DNA from: Streptomyces katrae
GTDB lineage: Bacteria; Actinomycetota; Actinomycetes; Streptomycetales; Streptomycetaceae
DNA length: 64,000 nucleotides
Assembly: GCF_002028425.1 (NCBI RefSeq)
Contig: NZ_CP020042.1
Span: forward strand, 7,229,560 to 7,293,559
Direction: 5' to 3'
Shown here piece after piece: positions 24,911-33,030 of the stretch. Under the pieces are notes generated by a model that searched no databases, was not told where the DNA came from, and saw only the letters and a list, made by a program, of their open reading frames with translations. How positions within the stretch are numbered: the stretch's first letter is position 1; the number at the start of each line of letters is the position of its first letter. A program made the translations under genes and the position numbers.

Positions 24911-25972
24911 GTGTCCACGCTCCAGGCCGAGCACGTCTACAAGGTGTTCGCAAGGAACCCCGGCCACGCCGCGGCCGCGGTCCGCGCGCTCGAAGAAGGC
25001 GCCGACCGCGAGGGGCTGCGCGCCGACGGCACGACGGCCGCTGTGATCGATGTCTCGTTCAGAGTGGAACCGGGACAGATCTTCGTCGTCATGGGCCTGT
25101 CGGGATCCGGCAAGTCCACCCTGCTGCGCATGCTCAACGGGCTCCTCGAGCCCACCTCCGGACGCGTCCTCTTCGACGGCGAGGACCTCACCGCCCTCGA
25201 CCCGCGCGAGCTGCGCCGCGTCCGTTCCACCAGGATCAGCATGGTCTTCCAGCACTTCGCGCTGTTCCCGCACCGCAACGTCCTGGCGAACGCCGGCTAC
25301 GGACTGGAGGTCCAGGGCGTCCCCCGGGCCGAGCGCGAGCGCAGGGCCGCGGAGGCCCTGGAGCTGTGCGGGCTCGGCGGCTGGGAGAAGTCCTGGCCCG
25401 ACGAGCTGTCCGGCGGCATGCAGCAGCGCGTGGGCCTGGCCCGCGCCCTGGCCACCGAAGCCGACCTCCTCCTCATGGACGAGTCCTTCAGCGCCCTCGA
25501 CCCGCTGATCCGCCGCGACATGCAGGACCAGCTCCTCGAACTCCAGCGCACCTTGAAGAAGACCATCGTCTTCATCACCCACGACCTCAACGAGGCCATG
25601 CGCCTGGGTGACGGCATCGCCGTCATGCGGGGCGGCCGGGTCGTCCAGCAGGGCACCGCCGAGGACATCCTCACCCGTCCCGCCGACGACTACGTCGCCT
25701 CCTTCGTCCAGGACGTCGACCGCTCGCGCGTGCTGACGGCCGACGCCGTCATGGCGCCGGCCCCCACCGGCGCCGACCGGTGCGGCTGCCCCACGGTCAG
25801 CGCCGACACCCCGCTCGCCGACGTCTGCGCCGTCAGCGTCCGCGTCCCGCACCCGGTCGCCGTCACCGCGGCGGACGGCACCGTCGTCGGCGCCGTCCCG
25901 CAGGGCCGCCTCGTGCGCTTCATCGGCGACGAGCAACGGCCCGCGCTCCGCTGCACGGAGGTGGCCGCCTGA
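24911..25972 (+). CDS. Glycine betaine/choline-type ABC transporter ATP-binding protein
   Basis: 353 residues, cytosolic ATPase of a compatible-solute importer. An N-terminal extension before the nucleotide-binding fold is typical of ProV/OpuAA (KVFARNP... then VIDVSFRVEPGQIFVVMGLSGSGKST, Walker A about 61-69). Then MVFQHFALFPHRNV (Q-loop), DELSGGMQQRVGLARAL (signature about 165), LLLMDESFSALDPLIRRDMQ (Walker B) and ITHDLNEAM (H-loop). A short C-terminal CBS-like tail follows. GTG 24911 has GAGG at five bases; the following gene begins inside its stop codon (TGATG), so the two are translationally coupled. Substrate inferred from the ProVWX/OpuA pattern. Confidence 0.88.
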   Translation: MSTLQAEHVYKVFARNPGHAAAAVRALEEGADREGLRADGTTAAVIDVSFRVEPGQIFVVMGLSGSGKSTLLRMLNGLLEPTSGRVLFDGEDLTALDPRELRRVRSTRISMVFQHFALFPHRNVLANAGYGLEVQGVPRAERERRAAEALELCGLGGWEKSWPDELSGGMQQRVGLARALATEADLLLMDESFSALDPLIRRDMQDQLLELQRTLKKTIVFITHDLNEAMRLGDGIAVMRGGRVVQQGTAEDILTRPADDYVASFVQDVDRSRVLTADAVMAPAPTGADRCGCPTVSADTPLADVCAVSVRVPHPVAVTAADGTVVGAVPQGRLVRFIGDEQRPALRCTEVAA

Positions 25973-27768
25973 TGCCCCGCCTGCACCTCGGAGACTGGGC
26001 CGACAGCGGCGTCGGCTTCCTCCAGCGCCACCTGTCCTGGCTGTTCGACGCCATCGGCTCGCTCGTCACCACCCTCGACGACGGCATCGACGCACTGCTG
26101 TCGGCGCCCGCCCCGCTGCTGTTCGCCGGGATCCTGGCCATCGCCGCCTGGTGGCTGCGCGGCCTCCTCGCCGGACTGCTCGCCTTCGCGGGCCTCGCGC
26201 TCGTCGACTCCCTCGGCCTGTGGTCCGAGGCCATGTCCACCCTGTCCCTGGTCCTGGTCGCGACCCTCGTCACCCTGGTGATCGCCGTCCCGCTCGGCAT
26301 CCTGGCCGCGCGCTCCGACCGGACCAGCGCGGTCCTGCGCCCCGTGCTGGACTTCATGCAGACCATGCCCGCCATGGTCTACCTGATCCCCGGCATCATC
26401 TTCTTCGGCGTGGGCGTCGTCCCCGGCATCATCGCCACCATCGTCTTCTCGCTGCCGCCCGGCGTGCGGATGACCGAGCTCGGCATCCGCCAGGTCGACG
26501 GCGAACTCGTCGAAGCCGCCGAGGCCTTCGGCACCGCGCCCCGCGACGTCCTGCTCCGCCTCCAGCTGCCGCTGGCCCTGCCCACGATCATGGCCGGGGT
26601 CAACCAGGTCATCATGCTGGGCCTGTCCATGGTCGTCATCGCCGGCATGGTGGGCGGCGGCGGACTGGGCGGCGCCGTCTACCGGGCCATCGGCAACGTC
26701 GACATCGGTCTCGGCTTCGAAGCCGGCCTCTCCATCGTGATCCTGGCCATGTACCTCGACCGGATGACCGGCGCCCTGGGCCGCCAGGTCTCCCCGCTCG
26801 GCCGGCGCGCCCTGGCCGGGGCCCGCTCGGCCGCCGGCGGCGCGGCCCGGCTGTGGAGCCACCGCCCCCAGCCCGTCCACGCCGTCGCCGGGGTCCTCGT
26901 CCTCGCCCTGACCGCCGGCGCCCTGGGCGCCTTCGCCGGATCGGACCAGGGGGAGGGCGGCCCGGCGGGCGCCGCCGACACCGGCAGGGGCCGCACCCTC
27001 TCCCTCGGCTACATCCCCTGGGACGAGGGCATCGCCTCCACCTTCCTCTGGAAGGAACTCCTGGAACGGCGCGGCTTCAAGGTCGACGCCCGCCAGCTGG
27101 AGGCCGGAGCGCTCTACACCGGCCTCGCCGGCGGGGGCATCGACTTCCAGACCGACTCCTGGCTGCCCGTCACCCACGCCCAGTACTGGAAGAAGTACGG
27201 GAACCGGCTGGAGGACCTGGGCTCCTGGTACGGCCCGACCTCGCTGGAGCTGTCCGTCCCCTCCTACGTGAAGGACGTGCGCTCGCTGGCCGACCTCAAG
27301 GGCAAGTCCGGCCGCTTCAAGGGCCGGATCATCGGCATCGAGCCGAGCGCCGGCGAGATGTCGCTCCTCAAGGAGAAGGTGCTGGGGGAGTACGGCCTGG
27401 AGGGCGAGTACCAGGTCGTCGACGGCTCGACGCCCGGCATGCTCGCCGAGCTGAAGCGCGCCTACGAGAAGAAGGAGCCCGTCGCCGTCGCGCTGTGGTC
27501 CCCGCACTGGGCGTACTCCTCCTACGCGCTGACCAAGCTCGAGGACCCCAAGGGTGCCTGGGGCCAGGGCGACGGCATCCACACCCTCGCCCGCAAGGGC
27601 TTCGCGGCGGACGAGCCCGAAGTGGCGCGCTGGCTGCGCGACTTCAAGCTCACCGAGGAGCAGCTGACCGGGCTGGAGGCGAAGATCCAGCAGACCGGCA
27701 AGGGCAAGGAGCAGCAGGCGGTCCGCGCCTGGCTGAAGGAGAACCCGGACGCCGTGAAGCTCTCCTGA
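25972..27768 (+). CDS. Compatible-solute ABC permease fused to substrate-binding protein
   Basis: 598 residues. Residues 1 to about 290 form a ProW-like permease with several membrane helices and the conserved ABC loop EAAEAFGTAPRDVLLRLQLPLALPTIMAGVNQ (EAA motif). After a linker with another membrane helix (about 303-320), residues about 340-598 form a ProX/OpuAC-type binding protein: SLGYIPWDEGIASTFLWKELLERRGF, GGIDFQTDSWLPVTHAQYW, VDGSTPGMLAELKRAYEKKEPVAVALWSPHWAY. Tryptophans in this part may form the aromatic cage for quaternary amines. Start ATG 25972 overlaps the upstream stop by one base. Fused permease-binding protein importers of the OpuA type are known. Confidence 0.87.
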   Translation: MPRLHLGDWADSGVGFLQRHLSWLFDAIGSLVTTLDDGIDALLSAPAPLLFAGILAIAAWWLRGLLAGLLAFAGLALVDSLGLWSEAMSTLSLVLVATLVTLVIAVPLGILAARSDRTSAVLRPVLDFMQTMPAMVYLIPGIIFFGVGVVPGIIATIVFSLPPGVRMTELGIRQVDGELVEAAEAFGTAPRDVLLRLQLPLALPTIMAGVNQVIMLGLSMVVIAGMVGGGGLGGAVYRAIGNVDIGLGFEAGLSIVILAMYLDRMTGALGRQVSPLGRRALAGARSAAGGAARLWSHRPQPVHAVAGVLVLALTAGALGAFAGSDQGEGGPAGAADTGRGRTLSLGYIPWDEGIASTFLWKELLERRGFKVDARQLEAGALYTGLAGGGIDFQTDSWLPVTHAQYWKKYGNRLEDLGSWYGPTSLELSVPSYVKDVRSLADLKGKSGRFKGRIIGIEPSAGEMSLLKEKVLGEYGLEGEYQVVDGSTPGMLAELKRAYEKKEPVAVALWSPHWAYSSYALTKLEDPKGAWGQGDGIHTLARKGFAADEPEVARWLRDFKLTEEQLTGLEAKIQQTGKGKEQQAVRAWLKENPDAVKLS

Positions 27769-27787
27769 CAGCGGCGGCCCGGCAGCC

Positions 27788-28282
27788 TCAGCGGCCGCCG
27801 CCCCCGGTCCCGCACTGCGGGTCGGCGGCCGCCGGGGCGCACAGCGTCGCCTCCACCTTCCGCAGCAGCCGCAGCAGCTCCTCGCCCTCCGCGCCGTCCA
27901 GTGCGGCCAGGGTCTGACGCTCCAGCTCGGCCCAGGCCTCCCGGACCTCCCGGAGCAGCCCGCAGCTGGCCTCCGTGGCCTCGACCAGGGAGGCCCGGCG
28001 GTCGGCCGGGTCGGGGCCGCGGCGGACGTGCCCCGCCTGTTCGAGGCGCTGGAGCATCTTCGTCACGGTGGACGGATCCAGGCCGACGCTCTTGATCAGC
28101 TCCGACTGGCGCACGGGCCCGCTGTCCCACAGGTGCATCATCAGGAACTCCTGCCCCGGGTGCAGGCCCAGGTCCCGCAGCAGCCGCCCCGCGGCGATGC
28201 GGTGCAGCCGGGCCACCCGGCTCAGGGCATGGCTGACCGGCCCGTCCAGGACCGCGCCTGGCGGCCCCGGACAGGGCGCCAC
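27788..28282 (-). CDS. MarR-family transcriptional regulator
   Basis: 164 residues. Winged helix: GLHPGQEFLMMHLWDSGPVRQSELIKSVGLDPSTVTKMLQRLEQAGHVRRG then the wing PDPADRRASLVEATEAS. The N-terminal PPGAVLDGPVSHALSRVARLHRIAAGRLL is family-like, so the gene is nearly complete. GTG 28282 is the only possible start, and 12 bases upstream the IS481 target duplication begins, so this gene has lost its original promoter region. Before the insertion the MarR start and the old-yellow-enzyme ATG were only 21 bases apart, an oddly tight divergent pair. Confidence 0.8.
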   Translation of the reverse strand: MAPCPGPPGAVLDGPVSHALSRVARLHRIAAGRLLRDLGLHPGQEFLMMHLWDSGPVRQSELIKSVGLDPSTVTKMLQRLEQAGHVRRGPDPADRRASLVEATEASCGLLREVREAWAELERQTLAALDGAEGEELLRLLRKVEATLCAPAAADPQCGTGGGGR

Positions 28283-28293
28283 GGCGCCGCAGG

Positions 28294-28299
28294 GCTAGG
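28294..28299. repeat. Target-site duplication, left copy (GCTAGG)
   Basis: Left copy of a 6-bp direct repeat flanking the IS481-type element; identical to 29371-29376. Confidence 0.9.
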
Positions 28300-29370
28300 T
28301 GTATTGCCCTGGGAGGTTGTGGACGGGTGACGCAGGTCTCGGCTGAGGGATCTTGAACGGGTGAGGGCCTTCCGGGTTCGGTGTGGATTGCGACGTCTAC
28401 ACCGACCAGCAGAAGGCCCTCATGCCCCACCGTAATGCACCCCTGACCGAGACCGGACGCCTTCGCCTGGCCCGCTGCGTGGTCGAGGACGGCTGGCCGC
28501 TGCGCCGGGCGGCCGAGCGATTCCAGGTCTCGCCCACCACCGCCCAGCGGTGGGCGGCCCGCTACCGGGCCGGGGGTGAGGCCGGAATGACCGACCGGTC
28601 CTCGCGCCCGCACACCAGCCCACGCCGGACCCCGACCCGCATCGAGCGGCGGATCATCAAGGTCCGCCTCGCCCGCCGGTGGGGGCCCGCCCGCATCGCC
28701 CACCTGCTCAACCTGGTGCCCTCGACGGTGCACCGGATCCTGACCCGGTTCGGCCTGGCCCGTCTCACGCACCTGGACCGCGCCACCGGCGCCGTCATAC
28801 GCCGCTACGAACGCGACCGTCCGGGCGAGCTGGTCCACGTGGACATCAAGAAGCTCGGCAACATCCCCGACGGCGGCGGCCACAAGACCCTCGGCCGCCA
28901 GGCCGGCCGCAAGAACCGCTCCAGCGCCGGCTACAGCTACATCCACACCGCCGTCGACGACCACTCCCGCCTCGCTTACAGCGAGATCCACGCCGACGAG
29001 AAGAAGGAGACCGCCACCGCCTTCTGGGCCCGGGCCCAGGCCTACTTCGCCGGCGTGGGCATCACCGTCGAACGGGTCCTGACCGACAACGGCGCCTGCT
29101 ACCGCTCCCGCGACTGGCGCGACGCCCTGACAGCGGCCGGGATCGCCCACAAGCGAACCCGGCCCTACCGGCCCCAGACCAACGGCAAGGTCGAACGCCT
29201 CAACCGGACCCTGCTCGAGGAGTGGGCCTACGCCCGCCCCTACCAGTCAGAGCAGGAACGACGCGACGCCTTCCCTGGCTGGCTCCACACCTACAATCAC
29301 CACCGCGGACACACCGCACTCGCAGGCAAACCACCCGCCAGCCGCGTCCCCAACCTCACAGGGCAGTACA
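28300..29370 (+). mobile_element. IS481-family insertion sequence (1071 bp)
   Basis: Imperfect 23-bp terminal inverted repeats (28300-28322 and 29348-29370; 20 of 23 identical, both beginning TGTA and containing TGCCCTG). Flanked by a 6-bp duplication GCTAGG, which fits the NCTAGN preference described for IS481 elements. It carries one transposase gene reading rightward. Its fresh look (complete frame, intact ends, intact duplication) suggests a recent insertion. Confidence 0.92.
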
Positions 29371-29375
29371 GCTAG
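28422..29375 (+). CDS. IS481-family DDE transposase
   Basis: 317 residues. N-terminal HTH part beginning MPHRNAPLTETGRLRLARCVVEDGW, the family's usual start, with WPLRRAAERFQVSPTTAQRW; then the rve/RNase H fold with catalytic Asp in ELVHVDIKKLG, the second Asp in VLTDNGACYRSR and Glu in KVERLNRTL. The frame is open. An upstream in-frame start at 28383 is possible. The stop TAG (29373-29375) lies in the flanking target duplication, so the C-terminus is completed by host DNA (CTAG). The transposase is co-oriented with the downstream flavoenzyme gene. Confidence 0.92.
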   Translation: MPHRNAPLTETGRLRLARCVVEDGWPLRRAAERFQVSPTTAQRWAARYRAGGEAGMTDRSSRPHTSPRRTPTRIERRIIKVRLARRWGPARIAHLLNLVPSTVHRILTRFGLARLTHLDRATGAVIRRYERDRPGELVHVDIKKLGNIPDGGGHKTLGRQAGRKNRSSAGYSYIHTAVDDHSRLAYSEIHADEKKETATAFWARAQAYFAGVGITVERVLTDNGACYRSRDWRDALTAAGIAHKRTRPYRPQTNGKVERLNRTLLEEWAYARPYQSEQERRDAFPGWLHTYNHHRGHTALAGKPPASRVPNLTGQYS

Positions 29376-29376
29376 G
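29371..29376. repeat. Target-site duplication, right copy (GCTAGG)
   Basis: Right copy of the 6-bp duplication; includes the transposase stop codon TAG and supplies AGGG four bases before the next ATG. Confidence 0.9.
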
Positions 29377-29380
29377 GCAC

Positions 29381-30442
29381 ATGACCAGCGCATTCGAACC
29401 GATCACCGTCGGCGGCACCCAGCTCGCCAACCGCATCGCGATGGCTCCGATGACCCGCAGCCGTGCGGCAACGGGCGGAGTGCCGACGGTGCTGACGGCC
29501 GAGTACTACGCCCAGCGCGCCTCGGCCGGGCTCGTGATCACCGAGGGCATCCAGCCCTCGGTCGTGGGCCAGGGGTACCCCTTCACCGCGGGGCTGCACA
29601 GCACCGAGCAGGTCGCCGCCTGGCGCCGGGTCACCGACGCCGTGCACGCCGCCGGTGGCCGCATCTTCGCGCAGCTCATGCACACCGGCCGGATCGGCCA
29701 CCCGTCCCTGCTCCCGGAGGGCCTGGTACCGGTCGGCGCCTCTCCCGTCGCGGCCAGGGGCCAGGTCTTCACCGCCGACGGCCCCCAGGACTTCGTCACC
29801 CCGCGCGAACTGACGGCCGCCGAGGTCCGCCAGACCGTCGCCGACTACGCCGCCGCCGCCCGCAACGCCGTCGACGCCGGCTTCGACGGCGTCGAGCTCC
29901 ACGGCGCCAACGGCTACCTGATCCACCAGTTCCTGGCCCCCGGCAGCAACCGGCGCACCGACGAGTGGGGCGGCACCCCGGAAAACCGCATCCGCTTCGC
30001 CGTCGAGGCCGTCAAGGCCGTGGCCGCCGAGATCGGCCCCGAACGCACCGCCCTGCGCGTCTCGCCCGGGAACCCGTTCAACGACATCGACGAGCCCGAC
30101 CCGCGGCCGGCGTACGAGGCGCTGGTCAAGGAGCTCGACGGGCTGGGCCTGGCGTACCTGCACATCATGGAGCCCGCCGGCACCCGCGAGACCACCCTCG
30201 CCCTGCGCGAGCAGTTCTCCGGCCGGCTGGTCCTCAACCCGGCCACCGAGGGCCCCACCGACCACCGCGCCCTCGCCCTGATCGACCAGGGCGTCGCCGA
30301 CGTCATCGCCTTCGGCGGCCTCTTCATCGCCAACCCCGACCTGCCGGCCCGGCTGCGCACGGAAGGCCCGTACAACACCCCGGACGCGGCCACCTTCTAC
30401 GGCGGCGACGCCCGGGGCTACACCGACTACCCGGCGCTGTAG
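29381..30442 (+). CDS. Old yellow enzyme-family alkene reductase
   Basis: 353-residue FMN-dependent NAD(P)H ene-reductase. Markers: FEPITVGGTQLANRIAMAPMTRSRA at the start, GLVITEGIQPSVVGQGYP, RIFAQLMHTGRIGHPS (FMN/substrate site, with HTGRIGH), DGVELHGANGYLIHQFLAPGSNRRTDEWGG (His-Asn pair of the active site), RLVLNPATEGP and DVIAFGGLFIANPDLPARL. This is the NemA/xenobiotic-reductase subgroup. The ATG is four bases after the right target duplication of the IS481 element, which recreated a weak AGGG ribosome site; the native promoter is displaced by 1.07 kb. Probably regulated earlier by the divergent MarR protein. Confidence 0.9.
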   Translation: MTSAFEPITVGGTQLANRIAMAPMTRSRAATGGVPTVLTAEYYAQRASAGLVITEGIQPSVVGQGYPFTAGLHSTEQVAAWRRVTDAVHAAGGRIFAQLMHTGRIGHPSLLPEGLVPVGASPVAARGQVFTADGPQDFVTPRELTAAEVRQTVADYAAAARNAVDAGFDGVELHGANGYLIHQFLAPGSNRRTDEWGGTPENRIRFAVEAVKAVAAEIGPERTALRVSPGNPFNDIDEPDPRPAYEALVKELDGLGLAYLHIMEPAGTRETTLALREQFSGRLVLNPATEGPTDHRALALIDQGVADVIAFGGLFIANPDLPARLRTEGPYNTPDAATFYGGDARGYTDYPAL

Positions 30443-30586
30443 GCCGCCGGCCGCGCAAGGGTCACCCGCGCACCCCCGGCGGCCCGGCCGCAGCGGACCG
30501 GTCCAGCGCGCCGGAAGGGAGCGTTCCTCGCGCCCGGGGCCGTCGGCTGGGCCTACCATCGTCGGTGTCTGCGAGGGGAGCCGTAC

Positions 30587-31201
30587 ATGAGTACCGCGAA
30601 GGACCTGTTCGTCATCGCCATGGACCCGGAGGCGGAGCGGCCCGTGGGGCAGGGCGACCTCTCGCTCGCCCTCGCGGGAGCGGAGCTGATCGATCTGATC
30701 GCGGCCCGGACCGTCACCCTGGACGGCGACCGCATCGTGCCGGCCGGCACCGGGGAGGCTCCCGCCGACCGCCTGCTGGCCGAGGCGGCGTCGGCCCTCA
30801 CCCGGGAGACCCCCTACGAACGGGTCGAGGACTGGCTGTGGCGGCGGGGCCGGGACCTCGCCACCGCCTACCTGGCCTCCCTGGAGGCGGAGGGGCAGAT
30901 CGTCCGCACCCGCGGCGGCCGCTCGCCGTTCGGGGCCGACCGGGTGGAGCCGGCCGACACCCCCGACCGCCGGCGTGCCCTCGACCGCCGTGAGCGGGAC
31001 GAACCCGTGCTCGCCGTCCTCGCCTCGGCCGTGGGCCTGGACGACACGGGGCCCGGAGACGGGCCCGATCCGGACCCCGGCGACGAAGAGGCCGGCACCG
31101 TCCTGGCCGCCGTCGGCGACGCGGTGATGGAACTGGAGGCCGTTCGCCAGCGGCGGTCCATCGAGAACGCGGCCTTCGCCAACATCTGGCGGGCACCCTG
31201 A
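30587..31201 (+). CDS. GOLPH3/VPS74-family (GPP34) protein
   Basis: 204 residues. STAKDLFVIAMDPEAERPVGQGDLSLALAGAELIDLIAARTVTLDGDRIV is the bacterial GPP34 signature; then YERVEDWLWRRGRDLATAYLASLEAEGQIV with a basic loop GGRSPFG. In eukaryotes these proteins bind phosphoinositide and glycosyltransferases; bacterial roles are unknown. Streptomyces genomes carry several copies. ATG 30587 follows GAGGGGAG. It stands alone between the flavoenzyme and IS1182 element. A conserved but unexplained gene. Confidence 0.85.
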   Translation: MSTAKDLFVIAMDPEAERPVGQGDLSLALAGAELIDLIAARTVTLDGDRIVPAGTGEAPADRLLAEAASALTRETPYERVEDWLWRRGRDLATAYLASLEAEGQIVRTRGGRSPFGADRVEPADTPDRRRALDRRERDEPVLAVLASAVGLDDTGPGDGPDPDPGDEEAGTVLAAVGDAVMELEAVRQRRSIENAAFANIWRAP

Positions 31202-31268
31202 CCCGTGCGGCCCGGCCCGCACGGGTCAGGGCGTGAACCGGGCTAGAAGACTGATGAAGATGTTGGGT

Positions 31269-31300
31269 TCTGGCCCCGCCGCGTCAGCGGTGGGGCCAGA
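31269..31300. promoter_or_regulatory. Hairpin in the 5' part of the IS1182 element
   Basis: 14-bp stem (one G-T pair), loop GTCA, ending 8 bases before the transposase GTG. Such leader hairpins block translation from transcripts entering the element from outside; inferred from position. Confidence 0.6.
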
Positions 31301-31308
31301 CTCGTGTT

Positions 31309-32894
31309 GTGGTTCAAGGGGAGTGGGTCGGGGAGACGGTCGGACCTGATGTGTGGGCGACGTGCCGGGAGTTGATTCCGGCTGGGAGTGTGTTCGCGTT
31401 CCTGGCCGAGCACCGTGGCCGGTTGTTCCCCGCGGCGATGTTCGCGGACATGTATCCGTCGGCGAACGGGCGGCCGTCCATGCCGCCGCAGATTCTGGCC
31501 GCGGCGATCACATTGCAGGCCCTGCACGGCATGTCGGACTTCGAGACGGTCCAGGAACTGCGGTGTGACCTGCGGTGGAAGGCCGCGTGCGGGCTGGGAC
31601 TGCATGACACCGCGTTCGACCCGTCGCTTCTGGCGTACTTCCGGCGCCGGCTGGCCCGCTCCACCAGCCCGAACCGGGCCTTCGAGGCCGTGCGGGAGGT
31701 CGTGAAGGCCACCGGTGTCCTCAGGGGCAAGCACCGGCGGGCACTGGACTCCACCGTGCTGGACGACGCGGTCGCCACCCAGGACACCGTCACCCAGATC
31801 ATCGGCGCCATCCGGGTGGTGATCCGGGAAGTCCCCGGCGGCGCCGAGGCTGCCGCCGCGCAGTGCACCGCCCACGACTACACCGACCCGGGCAAACCCC
31901 GCATCACCTGGAACGATGCCCAGGCACGAGCCAACCTGGTCGACGCGCTTGTCGGCGACGCGGTCAGACTGCTCGGGCATCTGCCCGAGCAGGAACTGGG
32001 CGAGAAGGCAGCGAACGCGGTCGGCATCCTCGCGCTGGTCGCCGGGCAGGACGTGGAACCGGCCGAGGACTCCGACGGCCGTGACGGCCGCTGGCGCATC
32101 ACCCAAGGGACCGCCCCGGACCGGATGATCTCCACCGTCGACCCCGAGTCCCGGCACATCCACAAGACCCGCTCCCATCAGCAGGACGGATACAAGGCCC
32201 ACCTCGCCGTCGAGCCGGAGACCGGGTTATACACCGCCGTCGCCCTGCGGCCCGGGGCCGGGCCAGAGCACCACGAGGCAGCCGTCGGCCTTGAACTGCT
32301 GGCCGAGGAGGACACCCCGGTGGACGCCTTCGGTGACACCGCCTACTCCACCGGCGACGCCCGCCAGGCCCTCGAAGAGGCCGGACACCGGCTGTTCCTC
32401 AAACCCGCCCCGCTGCGGCCGGCCGTTCCAGACGGCTTCACCCTCGACGACTTCGCCATCGACACCTCGGCCGCCATCGTGACCTGCCCCCAAGGCCACA
32501 CCGTCGGCCTGTCCGAGCCCGGCGGCCGCCACCACCAGCGCAGGGCCGTCTTCGGGAACGTGTGCACCCGATGCCCGCTGCGTGAGCAGTGCACCAAGGC
32601 CAAAGCCGGACGCGTCCTGACCATCCGCCCCCACCACGATCTCCAAGCCGCGGCCCGCCGCCAGGCGCCACCGACCCCGCCTGGCAGGCCGACTACCGCC
32701 GCTGGCGGCCACCAGTCGAACGTGCCGTCGCCTGGCTCGTCCACCACGGCAACCGCCGACTCCGCTACCGGGGCACCATCAGCAACAACGCCTGGCTCCA
32801 CACCCGAGCAGCCGCCCTCAACCTCCGCCGCCTGATCAACCTCGGACTCACTCACACAGGCGGCACCTGGCACCTCGCACCGGCCATCACATAA
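31309..32894 (+). pseudogene. IS1182-family transposase, frameshifted
   Basis: The first frame (GTG 31309) reads the family features FAFLAEHRGRLFPAAMFADMY, LRGKHRRALDSTVLDDAV (first catalytic Asp), the TGYKAHLAVE-like QQDGYKAHLAVEPETGLY and FGDTAYSTGDARQ, and the zinc-like CPQGH / CTRCPLREQCTKA region. At about 32667 the homologous frame moves: HHDLQAAARRQA should continue TDPAWQADYRRWRPPVERAV, which is found in the next frame to 32894. The likely lesion is loss of one G in CAGGCG(G)CCACC. Codon 307 is the rare TTA (32227), needing bldA tRNA. Probably inactive unless slippage restores the frame. Confidence 0.8.
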
Positions 32895-32897
32895 CCA

Positions 32898-32932
32898 GAG
32901 GGGCCGCCCGGCCTACGGCCGGACGGCCCCTC
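32898..32932. terminator. Terminator hairpin inside the IS1182 element
   Basis: GAGGGGCCGCCCGGCC pairs with GGCCGGACGGCCCCTC (one mismatch), loop TAC, directly after the transposase end. Confidence 0.75.
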
Positions 32933-32955
32933 AACAAGATCTTCATCAGTCTTCT

Positions 32956-32978
32956 AGGGCCTGTCGTAGGGCCTGTCG
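32956..32978. repeat. AGGGCCTGTCG direct repeat at the IS1182 edge
   Basis: AGGGCCTGTCG at 32956-32966 is repeated at 32968-32978 after one base. The string resembles termini of other Streptomyces insertion sequences, so it may be a relic of another element. Confidence 0.4.
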
Positions 32979-33030
32979 CCCGTTCGGTGGGGACGTGGGC
33001 GGACCCCGGATCCGGCGGCCGGTGCCGCGC

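Larger units (their letters stand above)
31247..32953 (+). mobile_element. IS1182-family insertion sequence (about 1.7 kb)
   Basis: 19-bp terminal inverted repeats, 18 of 19 identical (31247-31265 and 32935-32953; AAGACTGATGAAGAT at the outer end). CTAG stands at both junctions (31243-31246 and 32954-32957), a possible 4-bp target duplication, though CTAG is itself palindromic. Contains one transposase gene with a frameshift and hairpins at both ends that would insulate it from outside transcription. Confidence 0.85.

Noticed and set aside
31309..32894. Programmed frameshift in the IS1182 transposase
   Set aside because: No slippery heptamer such as A-AAA-AAG is present; one-base loss in a G/C stretch explains it better.
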